In this document: in pieces, positions 53,863 through 63,547 of the stretch | Numbering within the stretch: position 1 is the stretch's first letter | Layout of the letters: every line of letters starts with the position of its first letter | NCBI RefSeq assembly: GCF_015221995.1 | Contig: NZ_JADFFM010000001.1 | Coordinates: 2,294,001-2,358,000, forward strand | Origin: Mucilaginibacter boryungensis | Lineage (GTDB): Bacteria > Bacteroidota > Bacteroidia > Sphingobacteriales > Sphingobacteriaceae | Length of the DNA: 64,000 bases | Direction of reading: 5' to 3' | Program-made: the position numbers and the translations under genes | Notes under the pieces: generated by a model | Told to the model about the DNA's origin: nothing | The model's input: the letters and a program-made list of their open reading frames with translations, nothing else | Database searches by the model: none

Positions 53863-54858
53863 ATGGAAACTGTTGTTAGTGGTATCCGGTCGACCGGAAA
53901 TTTACATTTAGGCAATTACTACGGGGCTATTCAAAACTTCGTAAAAATGCAGCATGAATACAATTGCTATTTTTTTATAGCCGACCTGCATTCGTTAACT
54001 ACGCACCCTACCCCTGCCAACCTACACGGTAACGTGAAACATGTTTTGGTGGAGTACCTGGCTGCGGGTATCGACCCCGAAAAAGCCACTATTTATATAC
54101 AGAGCGATGTTCCTGAAATTGCCGAACTATACCTGTATATGAACATGAACGCCTACATGGGCGAATTGGAACGCAGCACATCATTTAAAGATAAAGTACG
54201 CGCCAACCCAGATAATGTAAACGCCGGCTTATTAACCTACCCAGTTTTGATGGCGGCAGATATACTAATACACAAGGCTACAAAAGTACCTGTGGGTAAA
54301 GACCAGGAACAACACCTGGAAATGGCCCGCACCTTTGGTAACCGTTTTAACCGCTTATACAATAACGAATACTTCCCCGAACCTTATGCCTTTACCTTCG
54401 GCGAAAGCCTGGTAAAGATACCTGGATTAGATGGCAAGGGAAAAATGGGAAAATCGGAAGGTGAAGGCAATGCTGTTTACTTATCCGATACCCCTGAAGC
54501 TATCCGCAAAAAAGTAATGCGCGCCGTTACCGATAGCGGCCCGACTACCGAAAACCAGGAAAAACCGGTAGAAATACAAAACTTGTTCGATTTGATGAAA
54601 GTGGTATCAACCCCCGATACGCTGGCGCATTTTGATAACCTGTACAATACCATGCAAATACGCTACGGCGATTTGAAAAAACAACTGGCCGAGGATATGA
54701 TCATAGCTACTGCGCCTATACGCGAAAAGATAAACGACATAGCCGCCGACGCCCCTTACCTGCGCCAGGTAGCCCGTCATGGTGCTATTAAGGCCCGCGA
54801 GAGTGCAGCGCGTACCATTAAGGAAGTGCGTGAAATTATAGGCTTCAGGAGTTTTTGA
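53863..54858 (+). CDS. trpS: Tryptophanyl-tRNA synthetase
   Basis: The 331-residue class I synthetase has the HIGH-like motif LHLGNYYG (about 12-19), the DLHSLTT block near 42-48, the VPVGKDQEQHLEM motif and a KMGKS signature (about 194-198) where many have KMSKS. It charges tRNA-Trp. The length is right for bacterial TrpS. It is followed by a repeat-rich gap and the deoxynucleoside kinase. The start is well defined by alignment of the HIGH region to the family N-terminus. Confidence 0.96.
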   Translation: METVVSGIRSTGNLHLGNYYGAIQNFVKMQHEYNCYFFIADLHSLTTHPTPANLHGNVKHVLVEYLAAGIDPEKATIYIQSDVPEIAELYLYMNMNAYMGELERSTSFKDKVRANPDNVNAGLLTYPVLMAADILIHKATKVPVGKDQEQHLEMARTFGNRFNRLYNNEYFPEPYAFTFGESLVKIPGLDGKGKMGKSEGEGNAVYLSDTPEAIRKKVMRAVTDSGPTTENQEKPVEIQNLFDLMKVVSTPDTLAHFDNLYNTMQIRYGDLKKQLAEDMIIATAPIREKINDIAADAPYLRQVARHGAIKARESAARTIKEVREIIGFRSF

Positions 54859-54867
54859 CCATAATTG

Positions 54868-54960
54868 TCTGAACCAGGATTTACAGATTAAATGATTTTC
54901 AGAATTTTCATAAAACGCTTTTATAATTCTGTGAATTCTGTAAATTGTAAAAATTCTGAT
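54868..54960. repeat. TCTGAACC repeat with an imperfect hairpin
   Basis: It starts TCTGAACCAGGATTTACAG and runs into a stem of CAGAAT/ATTCTG and ATAAAA/TTTTAT (54900-54931), followed by further ATTCTG copies. It resembles the partial repeat at 10091. Confidence 0.5.
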
Positions 54961-54984
54961 CAAGACTAAATATTAAATTATCAC

Positions 54985-55599
54985 ATGCATATTGCTATTG
55001 TAGGAAACATAGGCGCAGGGAAAACGACACTTACCGAACTGCTGGCTAAAAATTACGGTTGGGAACCTTTATATGAAGCTGTTGATAACAACCCTTACTT
55101 AGAGGATTTTTACAGCGATATGAAACGCTGGAGCTTTAACCTGCAGATATATTTCCTGAATAGCCGTTTTCAGCAGATAGTTGACATACAGAAGAACAAC
55201 CGCAATATATTGCAGGACCGTACCATTTACGAGGACGCTTTTATTTTTGCTGAAAACCTGCACGATATGGGCCTGATGACCAGCCGGGATTACGATAATT
55301 ACCGTGCCATATTCGATAACATCACCTCGTTCATTAAACCGCCCGATCTGCTGATCTATCTTAAAGCATCGGTACCTACGCTGGTGAACAATATACAGCG
55401 CCGCGGCCGCGAGTATGAGATTGGTATCCGTATAGATTATCTTTCAAAACTGAACGAGAAATACGATAAGTGGATAAAGGGCTATGACCTGGGTAAACTA
55501 TTAATACTTGATAAAGACAACCTTGATTTTGCCAATAACACGGAGGATCTGGGAAGCATTATTCAGTTGATTGAACGGGAGATAAACGGGCTTTTCTAA
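54985..55599 (+). CDS. Deoxynucleoside kinase
   Basis: The 204-residue salvage kinase has P-loop GNIGAGKTTL (about 7-16), the DRTIYEDAFIFA block with the ERS-like substrate site (about 73-84), and the lid region RRGREYEIGIRIDYL. It phosphorylates deoxyadenosine or deoxyguanosine to the monophosphate with ATP. Which base is preferred cannot be told from sequence alone. Upstream is trpS and downstream kdsB, all on the plus strand; they may form a loose group. Confidence 0.9.
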   Translation: MHIAIVGNIGAGKTTLTELLAKNYGWEPLYEAVDNNPYLEDFYSDMKRWSFNLQIYFLNSRFQQIVDIQKNNRNILQDRTIYEDAFIFAENLHDMGLMTSRDYDNYRAIFDNITSFIKPPDLLIYLKASVPTLVNNIQRRGREYEIGIRIDYLSKLNEKYDKWIKGYDLGKLLILDKDNLDFANNTEDLGSIIQLIEREINGLF

Positions 55600-55630
55600 G
55601 AACGTTTTACGTCCCTCCAAGGCATTTTGA

Positions 55631-55666
55631 AAACGTATAACTTAAAACGTCAAACGTATAACTTAA
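55631..55666 (+). repeat. Two direct 15-base repeats just upstream of kdsB
   Basis: AAACGTATAACTTAA occurs at 55631-55645 and again at 55652-55666, ending on the first base of the ATG. The repeats are seven bases apart. They are in the leader of kdsB and could affect initiation. Confidence 0.7.
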
Positions 55667-56394
55667 TGAAAGTCCTCGGTATTATCCCCGCACGTTACGC
55701 ATCTACCCGGTTTCCAGGGAAGCCATTGATTGATATTGGCGGCAAAAGCATGATACAGCGGGTGTACGAACAGGCAAAAAAATGCGACGCCCTGGCCGAT
55801 GTTTTTGTAGCCACCGATGACCAGCGGATATTTGATCACGTGATAGCTTTTGGCGGTAAGGCCGTAATGACTGCCGACGCCCATCCCAGCGGTACTGACC
55901 GTTGCGCTGAAGTGGCGCGACTGCATCCTGAATATGATGTCGTCATAAACATACAAGGCGATGAACCTTTTATTGACCCCGAACAAATTACCAAAGTAGC
56001 TGGCTGTTTTAAAGAAGCAGGAACACAATTAGCGACCCTTATCAAACAAATACACAGCACCGACGAACTTTATAACTTTGCTACGCCAAAGGTGATCATC
56101 AACACCAACAGCGAAGCCATTTATTTTTCACGCTCCCCCATCCCCCATGTGCGCGGCCAGGAGCCCCAGCATTGGCTTTATCATAACACCTATTACAAAC
56201 ACATTGGTATTTATGGCTACAAAAGCGACGTGCTGCAGCAAATAACGCAATTGCCGGTATCGTCGTTAGAAAAAGCCGAAAGCCTGGAGCAATTGCGCTG
56301 GGTTGAAAACGGCTACCGAATAAAAGTAGCGTTAACCGATATGGAAAGCCATGCGGTAGATGTGCCGGAAGACTTGGAGAAACTGAAATTTTAA
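55666..56394 (+). CDS. kdsB: 3-deoxy-manno-octulosonate cytidylyltransferase
   Basis: KdsB activates Kdo with CTP for LPS inner core synthesis. From the ATG at 55666 the protein has 242 residues and begins with IIPARYASTRFPGKPL, the nucleotide-binding loop. DEPFIDPEQI and the metal-binding Asp in NIQGDEP follow, and SLEKAESLEQLRWVENGYRIKV is typical of the C-terminus. A TTG 13 codons upstream would also be in frame but would put the direct repeats inside the coding region, so I prefer the ATG. The organism therefore has a Kdo-type LPS. Confidence 0.95.
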   Translation: MKVLGIIPARYASTRFPGKPLIDIGGKSMIQRVYEQAKKCDALADVFVATDDQRIFDHVIAFGGKAVMTADAHPSGTDRCAEVARLHPEYDVVINIQGDEPFIDPEQITKVAGCFKEAGTQLATLIKQIHSTDELYNFATPKVIINTNSEAIYFSRSPIPHVRGQEPQHWLYHNTYYKHIGIYGYKSDVLQQITQLPVSSLEKAESLEQLRWVENGYRIKVALTDMESHAVDVPEDLEKLKF

Positions 56395-56400
56395 ACTGAT

Positions 56401-57003
56401 ATGAAAATACAAGTTCTGTTCACCTTCGCTATGCTTTTAAGCTTAATGACTTACGCACAAAAAAAGTCCGACTACATTATTACTAATAAAGGGGATACAC
56501 TTATTTGCAAAATTAAACGCCCGTTTTTAAGCTCACTTCAGTATACATTGCCTGGTGACACTGCGAAATACCTTAATACAGATTCAATTAAAGGATATTA
56601 TATTGCCAAAGATGATAACCTGGTAAGAGCTGTATATATTGGAAATAAAAAAAAGCCAAAATTTATTGATGTTATTGAAAACGGCCCAATAAGTTTGTAC
56701 CAAATCGTAAATACACATTATAGCATGTATGGTGGGGCAAGCTCAACTACAACGTGGTATATAGGGAAAGGGTCGGATAGGGCGACAGAATTAAAAACTA
56801 ACGCGTTGTTTGCAGGAAAAAGTCGTGATGAACGTAAAAACGATTTTGCAGAAATGATTAAGGACAAGCCGAATGTATACGAAAAATATATGGCCGAGAA
56901 TAAGTTCAATTTTAACTTTATCCAAAACCTGGTGCATTTATACAATACAGGTAAATTATTGAGCGAAGAGAAGACCGAGGCAAAAAAGGATGATGCTTAT
57001 TAA
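56401..57003 (+). CDS. Secreted protein of unknown function
   Basis: The 200-residue protein has a signal peptide ending in TYAQ20. The mature part alternates charged and aromatic residues in short strands (DYIITNKGDTLICKIKRPF, VRAVYIGNKKKPKFIDVIE), a pattern common in small Bacteroidota periplasmic proteins, and the C-terminus is charged and helical. I do not recognise a family. It starts six bases after kdsB and its stop overlaps the stop of the convergent thioredoxin-like gene by three bases. Confidence 0.7.
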   Translation: MKIQVLFTFAMLLSLMTYAQKKSDYIITNKGDTLICKIKRPFLSSLQYTLPGDTAKYLNTDSIKGYYIAKDDNLVRAVYIGNKKKPKFIDVIENGPISLYQIVNTHYSMYGGASSTTTWYIGKGSDRATELKTNALFAGKSRDERKNDFAEMIKDKPNVYEKYMAENKFNFNFIQNLVHLYNTGKLLSEEKTEAKKDDAY

Positions 57004-58424
57004 TTCTTAATTAGGGCTTCTATTTCCTGTACTGATAATAAATTTGCCCGTGGTAAATAATTATCCACTACTTTAAAATTGCGGTCAATAGCAATGCCGC
57101 GGGGTATAGCGCCAATGTTAAATTTTGCTTTTATGACTTTATAGTTTTCTGCATCGGCAAACAGGTTGATCATTTGCAGGTTAGCGCGCTTGCTTATTTG
57201 CTGCCAGCGTTCGCGATCCGAATCAATACAGATATTGATCATCACCAATCCTCGGTTTTTATATTGCTGATATATTTTATTCTCCTTAGGGAATTCTCCA
57301 ATACAGGGTGCGCACCAAATAGCCCAAAAGTTTATAATTATAGGTTTACCGGCATAATCGCTTAGCGATACCTGCTTGCCGTTAATATCTGTTAGGGTTA
57401 CAGCAGGTACCCTTGCCCCTACCTTCGGTAAACCAAGCTTAGCCTGTATTAAATCGTTGTTATGTATCCGGTTACCTTGATTAACAAAACTAACCGACTT
57501 GTAAATAATATCGTATTTGGCTTTTGAACTGGTATAAATCACTCCCAGGCGGCGCATTTTCAGCACATCACTCTCGAGCGTGTTTTTACAAAGACTATCA
57601 ATTACATACAGCATTGCATCAGGCACTTTTTTGATGACTTGCTTTGATAACCTGTTCAGGTAAAAATCGGTTGCCCACACGTACGATGTATTAAGGATCA
57701 TGTCCTTATTAATCAGCTTTATTTGCTTTTCAAAGCTGTAATAATCGGGCCTTACAAGAAATGCTTTGCCCGTATGAAATTCTTTATCAATCAGCACATT
57801 ATATTTACGCATATTACCGTTATACACCAGGCGTTGGTATTCGTGCTTTTTAAACCACTGCGATACCGGTTCAACATATTTTTCTAAAAAATTCAATCTT
57901 ATTTGGGTGATTGAATCGGCAATTGCGGGGAATCTGTTGAAATCGTTTAGTTTTTCACCTGCGTTATAATATGGTCGGCTCTCGTTATCAGTGTTACCTA
58001 AATACTGGTAATACGCCAGATAATATTTATTCTCTAAAGCAAAACTGCCTTTAAACATAATTTGCGCGTTTCTAAAATTAGTGGTTTTAATATCGCACAC
58101 CACATGCCCGCCCGGGCCATTCAATATACCTAATTGGTTATCAACAAATATAAAATCGGGGTAGCTGTATGATAAACTAATGCTGTCTGCCCTACCCGGA
58201 GCAATAGTTAAGCTGATACTGCTTTCCTGGTAAGGCAGCCAGTTAAAAAACATACCTGATATTTTTACAGTATCGGCAGTTGAGTTTTTAAAAACGGTTA
58301 TTCCCGCCTGCTGCTTTAAATTAACAAAGCACCATAAATTTATTTGCTGTTGCGCCAGGCAACAAAAGCTACTAATACAAATCAAAATAAGTATTGAAAA
58401 AGATGCAATACGGCCCATATTCAT
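57000..58424 (-). CDS. Thioredoxin-like (TlpA/ResA type) protein with long N-terminal domain
   Basis: The 474-residue protein has a signal peptide near the start (ILILICISSFCCLAQ). The first 330 residues are an envelope domain I do not recognise, as in many Bacteroidota redoxins. The C-terminal thioredoxin domain (about 335-474) has the active site WCAPC (370-374) and a cis-Pro region AIPRG. It probably reduces or shuffles disulfides in the periplasm. It is alone on the minus strand, convergent with the secreted protein gene and divergent from pyrG. Confidence 0.88.
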   Translation of the reverse strand: MNMGRIASFSILILICISSFCCLAQQQINLWCFVNLKQQAGITVFKNSTADTVKISGMFFNWLPYQESSISLTIAPGRADSISLSYSYPDFIFVDNQLGILNGPGGHVVCDIKTTNFRNAQIMFKGSFALENKYYLAYYQYLGNTDNESRPYYNAGEKLNDFNRFPAIADSITQIRLNFLEKYVEPVSQWFKKHEYQRLVYNGNMRKYNVLIDKEFHTGKAFLVRPDYYSFEKQIKLINKDMILNTSYVWATDFYLNRLSKQVIKKVPDAMLYVIDSLCKNTLESDVLKMRRLGVIYTSSKAKYDIIYKSVSFVNQGNRIHNNDLIQAKLGLPKVGARVPAVTLTDINGKQVSLSDYAGKPIIINFWAIWCAPCIGEFPKENKIYQQYKNRGLVMINICIDSDRERWQQISKRANLQMINLFADAENYKVIKAKFNIGAIPRGIAIDRNFKVVDNYLPRANLLSVQEIEALIKN

Positions 58425-58536
58425 AATTAATCCATAAAACTAAATAATTAGTTTTACATTCTGTATATTGAATACCAAATGAATATTCAACTTTTCAACA
58501 ATTAAAATTCACAGTCCCACATCCCGCATTTTTTGT

Positions 58537-58544
58537 TACCTTTG
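58537..58544 (+). promoter_or_regulatory. Putative -7 promoter box of pyrG
   Basis: TACCTTTG matches TAnnTTTG perfectly, 24 bases upstream of the pyrG ATG. No good -33 TTG was seen, so the call is moderate. Confidence 0.5.
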
Positions 58545-58567
58545 TATCCCGTACACAAACAAAATCT

Positions 58568-60178
58568 ATGACCAAATATATCTTTGTTACGGGCGGCGTT
58601 ACTTCGTCGTTAGGAAAAGGAATTATCTCGGCATCGCTGGCTAAACTCCTTCAATCACGTGGTTACCGCGTAACTATTCAAAAGTTCGATCCTTACATTA
58701 ATATCGACCCGGGAACACTAAATCCCTACGAGCATGGCGAGTGCTATGTTACCGAAGATGGTGCCGAAACCGACCTTGACCTGGGCCATTATGAACGTTT
58801 TCTGAACACCCCTACCTCACAATCAAACAACATTACTACCGGCCGCATTTATCAAAATGTCATCAATCGCGAACGCGAGGGTGCTTTCCTTGGTAAAACC
58901 GTGCAGGTGGTGCCACACATTACAGACGAAATTAAACGCAATTTCCGCATTTTAGGCGAAAGCGGCGATTATGATATTGTGATCACTGAAATAGGCGGTA
59001 CTGTTGGCGATATTGAATCATTACCGTTTGTGGAAGCTGTGCGCCAGTTTAAATGGGAAATGGGTTCGGGCAATGCTTTGGTCATTCACCTTACACTTAT
59101 ACCTTTCCTTGCCGCAGCCGGCGAATTAAAAACCAAGCCAACCCAGCACTCCGTTAAAATGCTGCTGGAATATGGTATACAGCCCGATATTTTGGTTTGC
59201 CGCACCGAGCATCACATTAACCAGGATATCCGTAAAAAGATCGCTCTGTTCTGTAACGTAAATATCAATGCGGTAATTGAATCGATAGATGCGCCAAGTA
59301 TTTACGATGTGCCTTTGCTGATGCTGCGCGAACAGTTGGATAAAACTGTGCTAACCAAATTAAAGCTCCCTAACAAAAATGAACCCGACCTGGAAAACTG
59401 GAAAGACTTTTTAGGTCGCCTTAAAAACCCTACAGCCGAGATCCGCATTGGATTGGTAGGCAAATATGTAGAGTTGCCCGATGCTTATAAATCTATCATT
59501 GAATCATTTGTACACGCGGGCGCTAAAAACGAGTGTAAAGTAAAAGTGGTAAGTATACAATCAGAACACCTTACCCCTGAAAACGCTATTGAAAAACTAA
59601 CCGGCCTTTGTGGCGTGTTGGTAGCGCCTGGTTTTGGCGAGCGTGGTTTTGAAGGTAAAATTGCCGCCATTAAATATGTGCGCGAGAATAATATCCCATT
59701 TTTTGGTATCTGTTTAGGCATGCAGTGCGCCGTGGTTGAGTACGGCCGCAACGTGTTAGGTTTAACCGACGCCAGCAGTACAGAGATGAACCCCGGCACT
59801 TCTAATCCGGTTATTGCCATGATGGAAGATCAGAAAAACATCAAAAACATGGGTGGCACTATGCGCCTGGGCGCTTACGCCTGCGATTTAAAAGCCGGCA
59901 GTAAAGCGGCCGCCATTTACGGAAAAAACCATATTACTGAAAGGCACCGCCATCGCTATGAGTTTAATAATGAATACCTTAAAGCATACAAAGAAGCCGG
60001 AATGATACCATCGGGCATGAACCCGGATAACGGTTTGGTTGAGGTTGTTGAGCTTAAAAATCATCCATTTTTCATCGGTGCGCAATTTCATCCCGAATTA
60101 AAATCAACGGTTGCAAATCCTCACCCACTTTTTGTTAACTTTGTCGCCGCTTCGCTGGCCTATGCCCGCAAGAAATAA
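58568..60178 (+). CDS. pyrG: CTP synthase
   Basis: The 536-residue protein has the N-terminal synthetase domain (about 1-270) opening with [17 protein letters not shown], the ATP site, and [18 protein letters not shown]. The C-terminal class I glutamine amidotransferase domain (about 290-535) has the nucleophile Cys in [10 protein letters not shown] and the His/Glu pair in QFHPELKS. It makes CTP from UTP, ATP and glutamine. It is followed after 17 bases by yidC, so the two are cotranscribed. Confidence 0.97.
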   Translation: MTKYIFVTGGVTSSLGKGIISASLAKLLQSRGYRVTIQKFDPYINIDPGTLNPYEHGECYVTEDGAETDLDLGHYERFLNTPTSQSNNITTGRIYQNVINREREGAFLGKTVQVVPHITDEIKRNFRILGESGDYDIVITEIGGTVGDIESLPFVEAVRQFKWEMGSGNALVIHLTLIPFLAAAGELKTKPTQHSVKMLLEYGIQPDILVCRTEHHINQDIRKKIALFCNVNINAVIESIDAPSIYDVPLLMLREQLDKTVLTKLKLPNKNEPDLENWKDFLGRLKNPTAEIRIGLVGKYVELPDAYKSIIESFVHAGAKNECKVKVVSIQSEHLTPENAIEKLTGLCGVLVAPGFGERGFEGKIAAIKYVRENNIPFFGICLGMQCAVVEYGRNVLGLTDASSTEMNPGTSNPVIAMMEDQKNIKNMGGTMRLGAYACDLKAGSKAAAIYGKNHITERHRHRYEFNNEYLKAYKEAGMIPSGMNPDNGLVEVVELKNHPFFIGAQFHPELKSTVANPHPLFVNFVAASLAYARKK

Positions 60179-60195
60179 TTGTACCGCAAGAAATA

Positions 60196-62025
60196 ATGGA
60201 TAGAAATACTTTTACAGGATTATTCCTGATCATGATCATTTTGGTGGGATCGTTCTTTTTAATGAAACCAAATGAGGCCGAATTAAAAAAGGAAAGAGCT
60301 AAAGAGCATGCAGATTCGCTAAAACGCGCCGGAATATCAAAGCCAGCAGCTGCAACCACAGCAAAATTTGATACCACTAAGAAAACCGCTGTTACTGATT
60401 CGGCCATATTGAAAAGCCCGTTTGGTGCTGCTACTGCCGGTGTTGATCAATTAGTCACCTTAGAAAACCGCGATATGCGTGTAAAGATCAGTGCAAAAGG
60501 TGGCCGTATCTATTCTGTTGAATTAAAGGATTATAAAACTTTCGACAAAAAACCACTGATATTATTTGATGGTGGCGATAACCACTTTGGCCTCAACTTT
60601 AATGCTGCCGGTAAAAAAATAAATACCGACGACCTTTACTTTAAACCAAGCGCAACTAATTTAACCGTAGCCGGAAAGGATTCCGAGTCGGTAACCATGC
60701 GTTTAAGTTACAGCCCTACGCAGTACATTGATTATATATATTCAATAAAAGGCATCAGCAACAAAATTGGTTTGGATATTAAGCCTACGGGATTAGATGG
60801 TGTTTTAGCAAACAGCAACACCCTTAACCTGCAATGGACAGCCAACCTGAAAAAACAGGAAAAGGATATGAAACTGGAGCGTCAATATTCAACCATATAC
60901 TTTAAGAATACAGATGGCGATATTGATTATTTGAGTACCGGTAAAGACGATCAAAAAACCATCAGCGATAAAAAATTGCAATGGTTCTCTTTCAAGCAAC
61001 ACTTTTTCTCCAACGTAATTATTGCTAAGCAAGGTATCAGCAATGCTAATATCTCGGTTACTACCGATGCCAACGATACTACCATTGTTAAGCAAATGAA
61101 GGCCGATGTAGTACTAAATAAAGATAATTCAGGCACTTTTCCGCTGGAGCTATATTTTGGCCCTAACCGCTTCTCGACCCTGCAATTACAAGGTTATGAT
61201 CTGGAAAAGCAAGTAGACCTGGGCTGGGGGCCTTTGAAGTACATTAACCGTTTTGCTGTATTGCCGGTATTTAACTTTTTTAACCAGTTTAACTGGAATT
61301 ACGGTTTGATCATTTTAGCATTAACCATTATTCTGAAATTGGTTTTATCACCGCTTACCTATAAGTCTTACTTATCAATGGCTAAAATGCGTGTGCTGAA
61401 GCCCGAGATGGACGAGATAAAGGCTAAAGTTGGCGAGGATAACCCTACCTTGTTGCAACAGGAATACCTAAAGCTTTATAAAAAAGCCGGTGTAAACCCA
61501 TTAGGTGGCTGTTTGCCTTTAGTAATACAAATGCCGATAGTCATCGCGTTCTTCCGCTTTTTCCCGAGTTTGTTTGAATTGCGCGGACAAAGCTTTTTGT
61601 GGATGCACGATCTTTCAACCTATGATTCTTTGGTTCATTTTGGTACCAGTATCCCAATTTTAGGCGATCACATTAGTTTAATGTGTTTATTGATGACCAT
61701 TTCGACGTTGATCTACACTTACTTCAACAACCAAATATCAGGTGCAACCGGACAGATGAAATACATAGGGTATATTACCCCTATCATTTTCTTCGGTGCG
61801 CTGAACGGTTACCCGGCAGGTTTGAATTATTATTACTTCCTTGCCAACATGTTAACCTTTTTACAGCAATACCTGATCAAGTTTATGGTTGATGATAAAA
61901 AGATCCACGCCCAGATACAGGAAAACAAAAAGAAACCTGAAGAGAAAAAGAAAAAATCAGGCTTCCAGGCACGTATGGAAGAAATGATGCGTCAGCAACA
62001 ACAGCAGACGAAGAAGGGAAAATAG
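60196..62025 (+). CDS. yidC: Membrane protein insertase YidC
   Basis: The 609-residue insertase has an N-terminal membrane helix (about 5-23), a large periplasmic domain (about 60-340), and the conserved insertase core (about 360-560) with LVLSPLTYKSYLSMAKMRVLKPEM, the hydrophilic-groove Arg region and GCLPLVIQMPIVIAFFRFFP. The tail is very basic (KKPEEKKKKSGFQARMEE, then a Gln run), likely to touch the ribosome. It inserts proteins into the inner membrane with or without Sec. Confidence 0.97.
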   Translation: MDRNTFTGLFLIMIILVGSFFLMKPNEAELKKERAKEHADSLKRAGISKPAAATTAKFDTTKKTAVTDSAILKSPFGAATAGVDQLVTLENRDMRVKISAKGGRIYSVELKDYKTFDKKPLILFDGGDNHFGLNFNAAGKKINTDDLYFKPSATNLTVAGKDSESVTMRLSYSPTQYIDYIYSIKGISNKIGLDIKPTGLDGVLANSNTLNLQWTANLKKQEKDMKLERQYSTIYFKNTDGDIDYLSTGKDDQKTISDKKLQWFSFKQHFFSNVIIAKQGISNANISVTTDANDTTIVKQMKADVVLNKDNSGTFPLELYFGPNRFSTLQLQGYDLEKQVDLGWGPLKYINRFAVLPVFNFFNQFNWNYGLIILALTIILKLVLSPLTYKSYLSMAKMRVLKPEMDEIKAKVGEDNPTLLQQEYLKLYKKAGVNPLGGCLPLVIQMPIVIAFFRFFPSLFELRGQSFLWMHDLSTYDSLVHFGTSIPILGDHISLMCLLMTISTLIYTYFNNQISGATGQMKYIGYITPIIFFGALNGYPAGLNYYYFLANMLTFLQQYLIKFMVDDKKIHAQIQENKKKPEEKKKKSGFQARMEEMMRQQQQQTKKGK

Positions 62026-62068
62026 AGATTGGGGATTAGTTAATTAGATATTAGTCAATATTCTTACT

Positions 62069-62100
62069 AAAGCGATGGGTTTAAACCCATCGCTTTTTTT
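62069..62100 (+). terminator. Terminator of the pyrG-yidC transcript
   Basis: AAAGCGATGGGT pairs perfectly with ACCCATCGCTTT around a TTAA loop, followed by a T-run on the plus strand. It lies 44 bases after the yidC stop. Confidence 0.9.
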
Positions 62101-62145
62101 ATGCTTTTTTCTCCTAATCTCTAATTAACTAATCAACTAATTAAC

Positions 62146-62153
62146 TAACTTTG
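62146..62153 (+). promoter_or_regulatory. Putative -7 promoter box of the nuclease gene
   Basis: TAACTTTG matches TAnnTTTG and ends six bases before the ATG at 62160, so the mRNA would be nearly or fully leaderless. Confidence 0.4.
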
Positions 62154-62159
62154 TTAGCA

Positions 62160-63536
62160 ATGTATGCAATAGTTGATATAGAGACCACTGGCGGCCACGC
62201 CAGCGCTAACGGGATTACCGAGGTGGCTATCTGCATCCACGATGGTATACAGGTTACACACCGGTATGAGACCCTGATCAATCCTGGCAGGGATATCCCG
62301 GTCTATATTCGCGCGTTAACGGGCATCAGCAATGAAATGGTGCAGGATGCCCCGCCTTTTAAACAGGTGGCGCACGAGATATACCAATTACTGCACGATA
62401 AGATATTTGTGGCCCACAACGTCAATTTCGATTATTCCTTCCTGCGTTATCATTTAGCAGCATCCGGGTACGATTTAAACTGTAATAAGCTTTGCACGGT
62501 AAGGCTGGGGCGTAAAATAATACCGGGGTTGCCATCATACAGTCTTGGCAAGCTTTGCCATAGTTTGGGTATTAATAACGAAAGCCGTCACCGGGCCGGT
62601 GGCGATGCTTCGGCTACGGCCGAGTTATTTGGTTTATTGCTAAGCAGAGATGCCAATAAGCACATCCTGTCAGCACTTAAAAAGAACTCCAAAGAACAAA
62701 ACCTACCGCCGCATTTAAATAAAACTATAATAGAGAAGCTGCCGTTAATGCCCGGCGTGTATTACTTTCACGATCAAAAAGGCAAGGTAATTTATGTGGG
62801 TAAGGCGGTAAATATCAAAAAGCGGGTTTGCAGTCACTTTAGCGGCAATAACCCAAACCTGCAGCGTCAGGAGTTTTTAAGAAATATCCACCATATCTCG
62901 CACCAGGAATGCGGAACAGAGTTAATGGCATTGGCGCTTGAGGCAATAGAGATCAAACGCCTGTGGCCAAAATACAACCGGTCGTTAAAACGGTTTGAAC
63001 ATACTTTCGGCTTATATACGTATGAAGACCAGCGCGGCTACCTGCGCCTGGCCGTTGATAAGCACCGTAAGTATTCAGATTCGGTACATAGCTGCCGGTC
63101 GCTGCTGGAAGGTTATAGCTTGCTAAATCAGTTGATAGAAGAATTTGAACTGTGCCCTAAGCTATGCTTCATTCAAAAGAATAATGAGCCTTGCACGGGT
63201 AATTATAAAGAGCAATGCGCCTGCACCGGTCAAATGGACGTACATATCTACAACCAGAAGGTTCAATACGCCATTAGCAGCCTGAAAGAGCAACTTCCTA
63301 CCTTCGCTTTGCGCGATAAAGGCCGCAACTACGACGAACAAAGCTGTATCCTGATAGAGAACGGCCGCTTTTACGGTATGGGTTATATCACCAATGATTT
63401 TGATGCCGATAACTTTGATGCCCTGAAGGCACACCTTTCGCCTTATCCTGATAACGGTTATATCCGCAACATGGTGCTTAGCCATGCCGAGCGGTACCCT
63501 GCTAAGAAAGTTGAGTTTGGAATGGTGTTGGCTTAG
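62160..63536 (+). CDS. DnaQ-type exonuclease fused to GIY-YIG (UvrC/Cho-like) nuclease
   Basis: The ATG at 62160 starts directly on the exonuclease fold; a TTG three codons earlier is less likely. The 458-residue protein has an N-terminal DEDDh exonuclease (about 1-170) with Asp6 and Glu8 in VDIETTGG, Asp in HNVNFDYSFL and His/Asp in HRAGGDASATAEL. A GIY-YIG domain (about 195-275) follows with MPGVYYFHDQKGKVIYVGKA and the Glu in ALEAIEIKRLW. The C-terminus is Cys-rich (CPKLCFIQKNNEPC). Such fusions resemble Cho-type repair endonucleases; excision of damaged DNA is likely. It lies alone, between a terminator and palindrome B3. Confidence 0.9.
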   Translation: MYAIVDIETTGGHASANGITEVAICIHDGIQVTHRYETLINPGRDIPVYIRALTGISNEMVQDAPPFKQVAHEIYQLLHDKIFVAHNVNFDYSFLRYHLAASGYDLNCNKLCTVRLGRKIIPGLPSYSLGKLCHSLGINNESRHRAGGDASATAELFGLLLSRDANKHILSALKKNSKEQNLPPHLNKTIIEKLPLMPGVYYFHDQKGKVIYVGKAVNIKKRVCSHFSGNNPNLQRQEFLRNIHHISHQECGTELMALALEAIEIKRLWPKYNRSLKRFEHTFGLYTYEDQRGYLRLAVDKHRKYSDSVHSCRSLLEGYSLLNQLIEEFELCPKLCFIQKNNEPCTGNYKEQCACTGQMDVHIYNQKVQYAISSLKEQLPTFALRDKGRNYDEQSCILIENGRFYGMGYITNDFDADNFDALKAHLSPYPDNGYIRNMVLSHAERYPAKKVEFGMVLA

Positions 63537-63547
63537 GCAACCACCCC

